Shown here: one piece after another, positions 13,607 to 17,765 of the stretch
How the letters are laid out: every line of letters starts with the position of its first letter
Numbering within the stretch: position 1 is the stretch's first letter
Source: Gammaproteobacteria bacterium
Lineage (GTDB): Bacteria > Pseudomonadota > Gammaproteobacteria > SURF-13
Reading direction: 5' to 3'
Length of the DNA stretch: 17,765 nucleotides
Assembly (NCBI GenBank): GCA_023487615.1
Contig: JAMDBH010000021.1
Span: 1-17,765, forward strand
Program-made: the position numbers and the translations under genes
The notes under the pieces: generated by a model
Told to the model about the DNA's origin: nothing
Databases searched by the model: none
The model's input: only the letters and a program-made list of their open reading frames with translations

Positions 13607-14532
13607 GAAAATCTATCCTGGGTAGCGCCCATCAGGCCGATGAACACGTCTTCCAGACTCGGCTTAGCCAGCGTCCAGTTATACCCCGGCGACACCCGGA
13701 GCGGCGTGAGGCTGTTTTGCAACTGCTCCGCATCAGTCCCCGAAACGTGCAAGGTATTGCCGAATGCCACCACTTGCTCGACACCGGGCAGGCCGTGTAA
13801 TTGCCGGGCAAGCTCCGTTATCCCGGCGCCGCTGACCACCCAGGTAGTAAGCCGCGCGCCCTCTATGACTTCACTGACGGTGCCGTGTGTGAGCAGTTTG
13901 CCATAGGCAATATAGGCGAGCTTATGACAACGCTCGGCCTCATCCATGTAATGGGTGCTGACGAGGGTGGCGATGCCCTGTGCGGCGAGCTGGTGGATCT
14001 CTTCCCAAAACGCGCGGCGCGCCTTGGGATCAACGCCCGCGGTCGGCTCATCCAGCAACAGCAGCTGGGGCTCATGCAGCATGCACGCGGCGAGCGCCAG
14101 GCGTTGCTTCCAGCCGCCCGACAACGTGCCGGCAAGCTGCTTGCGCCGTCCGGTGAGCTTGAGACGCTCCAGACTTCCGGCGACCGCGGCCTTGCGGTTT
14201 TTCAGACCGTACATGCGCGCAATGAAATCGAGGTTTTCCTCTATGCTGAGATCCTGGTACAGACTGAAACGCTGCGTCATGTAGCCGACGTGACGCTTGA
14301 TCTCCAGGGTCTCCCGGATGATGTCATAACCAAGACAGGTGCCACTGCCGCCATCCGGTGTCAGCAGGCCGCACAGCATGCGCATGGCCGTGGTCTTGCC
14401 GCTCCCGTTGGGGCCGAGGAAACCGAAGATTTCACCTGCCTGCACGCGCAGATCGAAGTCCTTAACGGCGACCTTGTCGCCGAAACGTTTCGATAAACCC
14501 CGAACATCAATAACATTCGCGCGGGCGTCCAT
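13603..14532 (-). CDS. ABC transporter ATPase (YbhF/CcmA-like)
   Basis: This nucleotide-binding subunit of an ABC-2 exporter has 309 aa. Every motif is present: Walker A GPNGSGKTT (about 40-48), a Q-loop in GYMTQRFSLYQDLS, the signature LSGGWKQR, Walker B LLLLDEP, a D-loop GVDP and the H-loop STHYMDEAERC. The C-terminal 80 residues form the accessory domain common in drug and polysaccharide exporters of this class. ATG 14532 lies 2 nt past the adaptor stop. A TTG two codons earlier is also possible. Unlike E. coli YbhF, which has two fused ATPase domains, only one is encoded here, so it would act as a homodimer. Confidence 0.92.
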   Translation of the reverse strand: MDARANVIDVRGLSKRFGDKVAVKDFDLRVQAGEIFGFLGPNGSGKTTAMRMLCGLLTPDGGSGTCLGYDIIRETLEIKRHVGYMTQRFSLYQDLSIEENLDFIARMYGLKNRKAAVAGSLERLKLTGRRKQLAGTLSGGWKQRLALAACMLHEPQLLLLDEPTAGVDPKARRAFWEEIHQLAAQGIATLVSTHYMDEAERCHKLAYIAYGKLLTHGTVSEVIEGARLTTWVVSGAGITELARQLHGLPGVEQVVAFGNTLHVSGTDAEQLQNSLTPLRVSPGYNWTLAKPSLEDVFIGLMGATQDRFS

Positions 14533-14534
14533 AA

Positions 14535-15503
14535 TCAATGCAGGCGGACGTCGAGCGGTTGCCCGGGATGCAGCTTGGTAGCGTCTTGCGCACCAGGCCT
14601 GGCCTCCACCAGAAACACCAGCTTCGCGCGACTCTCCTTGCTGTAGATAACCGGCGGTGTGTACTCGGCCTGTGAGGAGATGAAACTTATCTGCGCGCCG
14701 AGACCAGCGCCGCAGGCGTCACAGTTCACGTGTATCGTTTGGCCGATGCGCAGCGTGGCGAGTTGAGGTTCCGGCACAAAGAAACGTATCTTGATATTCT
14801 GCTGCGGGAGCAACGACACGACCGGGCTGCCTGCCGGCACCCATTCGCCTTGGGTGTAGAGTGTGTCATCCACGCGACCGGAGAGCGGTGCGCTGACGGT
14901 CTTTTGTGCAAGCCTCCACTCCGCCTGAGCCAACGCCGCCTGCGCTACGGCGACTTCCGCAACGGCGGCGCTGATCTCGTCCTCACGCGCGGCGAGCCGC
15001 GCCGTGGTGATCTGCGCGGTCAGCTCCTGCACCCGTGCCCTGTCGCGCTGACGCGCGGCGCTGGTTTGATCGAGCTGTTCCTTACCGATTGCGGCGGATT
15101 TAAAAAGCTGTTCCTGACGCTTGAATTGCGCCTCGGAGAGCTTGAGCGCCGCCTCGGCCTGGGCGAGCTGTGCGTTCAGAGCGTCAATCTCGGAGGGGCG
15201 CTTGCCCTTTTTCAGGTTTTCCAATTGCGCCTCGGCGCGGCGCAAACGCTCTTCCGCTTCACGGCGCGCCGCCGCTTCGTTGGCTTGTTCGAGGCTGAAC
15301 AAGATGGTGTTGGCGTCAACCTCTGCGCCGCGCTCTACATAGAGCTTGTCCAGCGTACCGGCAAAGGGAGAGGCGACCCGCACATACTCGCCTTCGGCGT
15401 AGCCCTGTAGTGTATCTTGGGAATTTTCTACACAGCCGTACAGCATGAAGGCGCATACGGCGGTTAAGATCCATGACACCGAATGACGAAGAGACCTGAA
15501 CAT
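14535..15503 (-). CDS. HlyD-family periplasmic adaptor, putative lipoprotein
   Basis: This membrane-fusion protein has 322 aa. ATG 15503 is supported by GAGGTG 7 nt upstream. The N-terminus SWILTAVCAFMLYGC is a lipoprotein-type signal, with Cys at about residue 24 as the lipidation site, although Tyr at -2 is unusual. A lipoyl-like half (YVRVASPFAGTLDKLYVERG) precedes a long Ala, Glu and Gln-rich coiled coil (about 70-190, with repeated AEAQLE and QLAQAEAAL stretches). The second half (SAPLSGRVDDTLYTQGEWV) and a beta-barrel domain follow. It would connect the permease and ATPase encoded downstream to a TolC-like channel. No outer-membrane factor is in the window. The operon is adaptor-ATPase-permease, similar to E. 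coli ybhGFSR. It starts 65 bp after lipA and may be co-transcribed with it. Confidence 0.88.
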   Translation of the reverse strand: MFRSLRHSVSWILTAVCAFMLYGCVENSQDTLQGYAEGEYVRVASPFAGTLDKLYVERGAEVDANTILFSLEQANEAAARREAEERLRRAEAQLENLKKGKRPSEIDALNAQLAQAEAALKLSEAQFKRQEQLFKSAAIGKEQLDQTSAARQRDRARVQELTAQITTARLAAREDEISAAVAEVAVAQAALAQAEWRLAQKTVSAPLSGRVDDTLYTQGEWVPAGSPVVSLLPQQNIKIRFFVPEPQLATLRIGQTIHVNCDACGAGLGAQISFISSQAEYTPPVIYSKESRAKLVFLVEARPGAQDATKLHPGQPLDVRLH

Positions 15504-15568
15504 CACAGCCACCTCATGCAACGCCGCTTGAGAACACGCCGCGACTGGGGATAGCGGCGAAGGAATTG
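15504..15568. other. Spacer between lipA and the export operon
   Basis: It holds an inverted repeat CGCCGC (15537-15542) with GCGGCG (15554-15559) and no U-run, so it is a weak terminator candidate at best. No recognisable promoter for the export operon is visible. Read-through from lipA is possible. Confidence 0.4.
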
Positions 15569-16528
15569 TTACAGTGCCGTTGCCAGAGCGGCTTGCTGGT
15601 CGGCGTGGTACGAAGAACGCACCATCGGGCCGCTCGCGACGTTGCTGAAGCCCATCGCGACGCCGATCGCGGCGAGCCGGTCAAATTCGTCATTCGGTGT
15701 CATGGATCTTACCGGCAGGTGATGACGGCTGGGCTGCAAATACTGGCCGAGGGTCAGCATCTCACAGTCATGTGCGCGCAGGTCGCGCATCACCTGTTCT
15801 ATCTCGCTGATCTCTTCGCCCAAACCCAGCATGAGACCCGATTTGGTTGGAATATGCGGGTGCAGAGCCTTGAAGCGTTTAATCAAGGTGAGCGACCACT
15901 GATAATCCGAACCCGGTCGCGCCTGCTTGTAGAGTCGCGGCACGGTCTCCAGATTATGATTGAAGACATCGGGCGGCGCTTGCGTAAGGATTTCCAGAGC
16001 GATGTCCATGCGGCCGCGGAAATCGGGGGTGAGGATTTCGATCCGGGTCTGCGGTGAGTGTTGCCGCACGGCCTTTATACACTCGATAAAATGCCGCGCG
16101 CCGCCGTCGCGCAGATCGTCACGATCCACCGAAGTGATGACGACGTAATTCAATCGCATGTCCTTGATCACGCGCGCCAGATTCTCCGGCTCGCTAGGAT
16201 CGAGCGGATCGGGTTTCCCGTGGGCGACATCGCAAAACGGGCAGCGCCGCGTGCAGATCGCCCCCATAATCATGAAGGTGGCCGTGCCGTGTCCGAAACA
16301 CTCGCCGAGATTGGGACAGGAAGCCTCTTCGCAGACGGTGTGCAGGTTGTGTTCGCGCAAGATTCCCTTGAGGCGCATCACCTCCGGAGTGTTGGGCGAT
16401 TTGGCGCGTATCCAGGCCGGTTTGCGCAGCAGCTCTGTCGTCGGTGCGATTTTGATGGGGATACGCGCCATCTTGGCGGCGCCTTTCAGTGCGCGCAGAT
16501 CTTTGCCTTGGTTGTCTTTTATGTCCAT
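15569..16528 (-). CDS. lipA: Lipoyl synthase LipA (radical SAM)
   Basis: LipA inserts two sulfur atoms into octanoyl chains on E2 and H proteins to make lipoate, using S-adenosylmethionine. It has 319 aa, the normal length. The auxiliary cluster motif is C66-x4-C71-x5-C77 ([12 protein letters not shown]). The radical SAM motif is C92-x3-C96-x2-C99 (CTRRCPFC). The C-terminal RSSYHA supplies the serine ligand of the auxiliary cluster. The ATG at 16528 has GAGAG about 6 nt upstream and lies 9 bp after the lipB stop. It is the last gene of the dat-lipB-lipA block. All key residues are present, so it should be active. Confidence 0.97.
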   Translation of the reverse strand: MDIKDNQGKDLRALKGAAKMARIPIKIAPTTELLRKPAWIRAKSPNTPEVMRLKGILREHNLHTVCEEASCPNLGECFGHGTATFMIMGAICTRRCPFCDVAHGKPDPLDPSEPENLARVIKDMRLNYVVITSVDRDDLRDGGARHFIECIKAVRQHSPQTRIEILTPDFRGRMDIALEILTQAPPDVFNHNLETVPRLYKQARPGSDYQWSLTLIKRFKALHPHIPTKSGLMLGLGEEISEIEQVMRDLRAHDCEMLTLGQYLQPSRHHLPVRSMTPNDEFDRLAAIGVAMGFSNVASGPMVRSSYHADQQAALATAL

Positions 16529-16537
16529 ATCAAACTC

Positions 16538-17218
16538 TCAAGCACAGGCGGTATGCTCTTCAATCAGAAAGCGTGCATCCGTAATGGCGGACTCCAGTTG
16601 TTGCGCGATCAGCGCAGCCAACATCTGCTCCAGCTCGGCCGCCCCGGTAACAATGCCGAGACTACGCAGGTCGCTCACCGGCATATCCGGGTAGCCGCAG
16701 GGGTTGATCCGGCTGAACGGCGCCAGGTCCATCGCCAAGTTGAGACTGAGTCCATGATAACTGCAGCCGTGCCGCACACGCAGGCCGAGCGCTGCGATCT
16801 TGGCGCCTGCGACATAGACACCCGGCGCATCGCGCCGGGTGTCGGCGTTGACACCGTGCTCGTTCAACAACGCGATCACCGCCTGCTCCAGCGCCGTCAC
16901 CAACTGCCGCACGCCCCAACCATGACGACGCAAATCAAACAACACATACGCGACCATCTGGCCGGGGCCGTGATACGTCACCTGTCCGCCGCGATCGGTG
17001 TGAATCACGGGGATAGCGCCGGGCGCAATGAGATGTTGCGTCTTGCCGTTATAGCCCAGTGTAAACACCGGCGGGTGTTCCACCAGCCATAGTTCATCCG
17101 GGGTGGCATCATTGCGCGCGTCGGTAAAACCACGCATCGCCTCCCACACAGGCCGGTACTCGCGCAGCCCAAGCCGGCGCACCCTGAGCACGTTATCAGG
17201 GAGCACATTGTCAGGCAC
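16538..17218 (-). CDS. lipB: Octanoyltransferase LipB
   Basis: LipB moves octanoate from acyl carrier protein to lipoyl domains, the first step of lipoate synthesis. The 226 aa include [12 protein letters not shown] (76-87), the lysine motif [11 protein letters not shown] (K140), SYHGLSLNL and INPCGY with catalytic C174. The GTG at 17218 overlaps the aminotransferase stop as GTGCCTGA. Further in-frame GTG codons follow at 17206 and 17191, because a 15-bp unit is tandemly duplicated here (17186-17215, 13 of 15 identical), encoding PDNVL twice. The true start is therefore uncertain by up to about 10 residues. Many relatives have a ybeD-type gene between dat and lipB, but here the two overlap. 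Confidence 0.95.
   Translation of the reverse strand: MPDNVLPDNVLRVRRLGLREYRPVWEAMRGFTDARNDATPDELWLVEHPPVFTLGYNGKTQHLIAPGAIPVIHTDRGGQVTYHGPGQMVAYVLFDLRRHGWGVRQLVTALEQAVIALLNEHGVNADTRRDAPGVYVAGAKIAALGLRVRHGCSYHGLSLNLAMDLAPFSRINPCGYPDMPVSDLRSLGIVTGAAELEQMLAALIAQQLESAITDARFLIEEHTACA
17186..17215 (-). repeat. 15-bp tandem duplication at the lipB start
   Basis: 17201-17215 and 17186-17200 are direct repeats identical at 13 of 15 bases. Each unit encodes PDNVL and contains a GTG codon, giving several alternative starts for lipB. Confidence 0.75.
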
Positions 17219-17765
17219 GGTCTACGTTCCGCAAGGCGCGTTTGTAATCCTGATAAAGCGCAATCACGCGCGCCCACATCGGTCCCGGCTTGCCGCCGCT
17301 CACGGCCTTTCCGTCCAGGCGTGTCACCGGCAGGATCTCCTTGGTCGAGCTGGTGAGCCACATCTCATCGGCTTCGCGCAGTTCGTTCTCGCGGATGGCG
17401 CCCTCACGGCAGGCGATGCCGTGAGTCTCCGCCAGTTCGAGTATCAAATCGCGGGTGATCCCCGGCAGCAAACGCGGCCCCTTGGGTGGGGTGATAAGGA
17501 TATTGTCCTTTACGATAAACAGATTGCTCGCCGCGCCCTCGGTCACCTCGCCGTTGCTGATGAGTATCGCCTCGGCGGCGTTCGCATCGAGGGCCTGTTG
17601 GCGCAGCAGAATATTCGGCAGCAAGGTGATCGCCTTGATATTGCAATAACGCCAGCGGATGTCATCCAGCGTGATGGCGGCGATGCCTTCCGCTGCCAGA
17701 CTCACAGGCAGCGGCGCCAGCGGATTACTCATCGCAAACACCGTGGGCGCTACCCCCTTGGGAAA
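17211..17765 (-). CDS. dat: Class IV aminotransferase, D-amino-acid type (partial, 5' end beyond window)
   Basis: This is a PLP-dependent fold-type IV aminotransferase, most likely the D-alanine aminotransferase (Dat) that often precedes lipB in proteobacteria. The reading frame is open to the right edge and begins there as [16 protein letters not shown], so the N-terminal third is missing. The PLP lysine lies in [15 protein letters not shown]. The cofactor-binding segment is [15 protein letters not shown]. The C-terminal conserved block is [15 protein letters not shown]. Branched-chain aminotransferase and aminodeoxychorismate lyase belong to the same fold, but the Dat motif and neighbours favour Dat. 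Its stop lies inside the start of lipB, so the two are co-translated. Confidence 0.9.
   Translation of the reverse strand, partial: FPKGVAPTVFAMSNPLAPLPVSLAAEGIAAITLDDIRWRYCNIKAITLLPNILLRQQALDANAAEAILISNGEVTEGAASNLFIVKDNILITPPKGPRLLPGITRDLILELAETHGIACREGAIRENELREADEMWLTSSTKEILPVTRLDGKAVSGGKPGPMWARVIALYQDYKRALRNVDRA

Noticed and set aside
16518..16535. AGAGTTTGATATGG before lipA resembles the start of 16S rRNA
   Set aside because: Only about a dozen bases match the conserved 16S 5' region, and lipB and lipA are intact on both sides. It is coincidence around the lipA start.

Overview
The window looks like a chromosomal segment from a gammaproteobacterium of moderately high GC. The evidence is a Pseudomonas-style minor pilin set, a dat-lipB-lipA block, thiO, a tRNA-Thr(CGU) close to the E. 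coli gene, and REP-like palindromes. A sulfur-oxidiser-type lineage is possible, but that is inference. No phage, transposase, CRISPR array or rRNA is visible.

Positions 1-8000 are a type IV pilus minor pilin locus. Two paralogous four-gene operons, each in the order fimT-pilW-pilX-pilV, lie head to tail on the minus strand (3756 to 202 and 7374 to 4036). A divergent plus-strand pilE starts at 7549. Both operons encode unusually large PilX proteins (544 and 483 aa). Neither includes pilY1 within the window. Upstream of each fimT sits a pair of direct repeats matching the LytTR/AlgR-type site ACCGTTCGTC, spaced exactly 21 bp start to start. This suggests both operons, and perhaps pilE, are controlled by an AlgR-like response regulator. 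Prepilin peptidase would process all of these proteins, and they would form the priming or tip complex of the pilus.

Positions 8000-10010 hold a palindromic intergenic repeat, a heptanucleotide tandem repeat touching the start of thiO (glycine oxidase, thiamine biosynthesis), an Irr-like Fur-family regulator with no structural zinc motif, and tRNA-Thr(CGU) with an A-C mismatch in its T stem. Positions 10080-11230 hold a higBA toxin-antitoxin pair and a GGQ-domain ribosome-rescue protein, both on the minus strand.

Positions 11228-12457 hold a fused SpmA/SpmB-type membrane protein. It converges stop to stop with a three-gene ABC export operon (periplasmic adaptor, ATPase, permease; minus strand, 15503 to 12458). 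A 36-bp stretch of spmAB recurs inverted, and in the same reading frame, inside the permease gene. There it replaces what is normally a hydrophobic membrane stretch.

Positions 15569-17765 hold the lipoate block dat(partial)-lipB-lipA on the minus strand. LipB transfers octanoyl groups from ACP, LipA inserts the sulfurs, and dat encodes a class IV aminotransferase that runs off the right edge.
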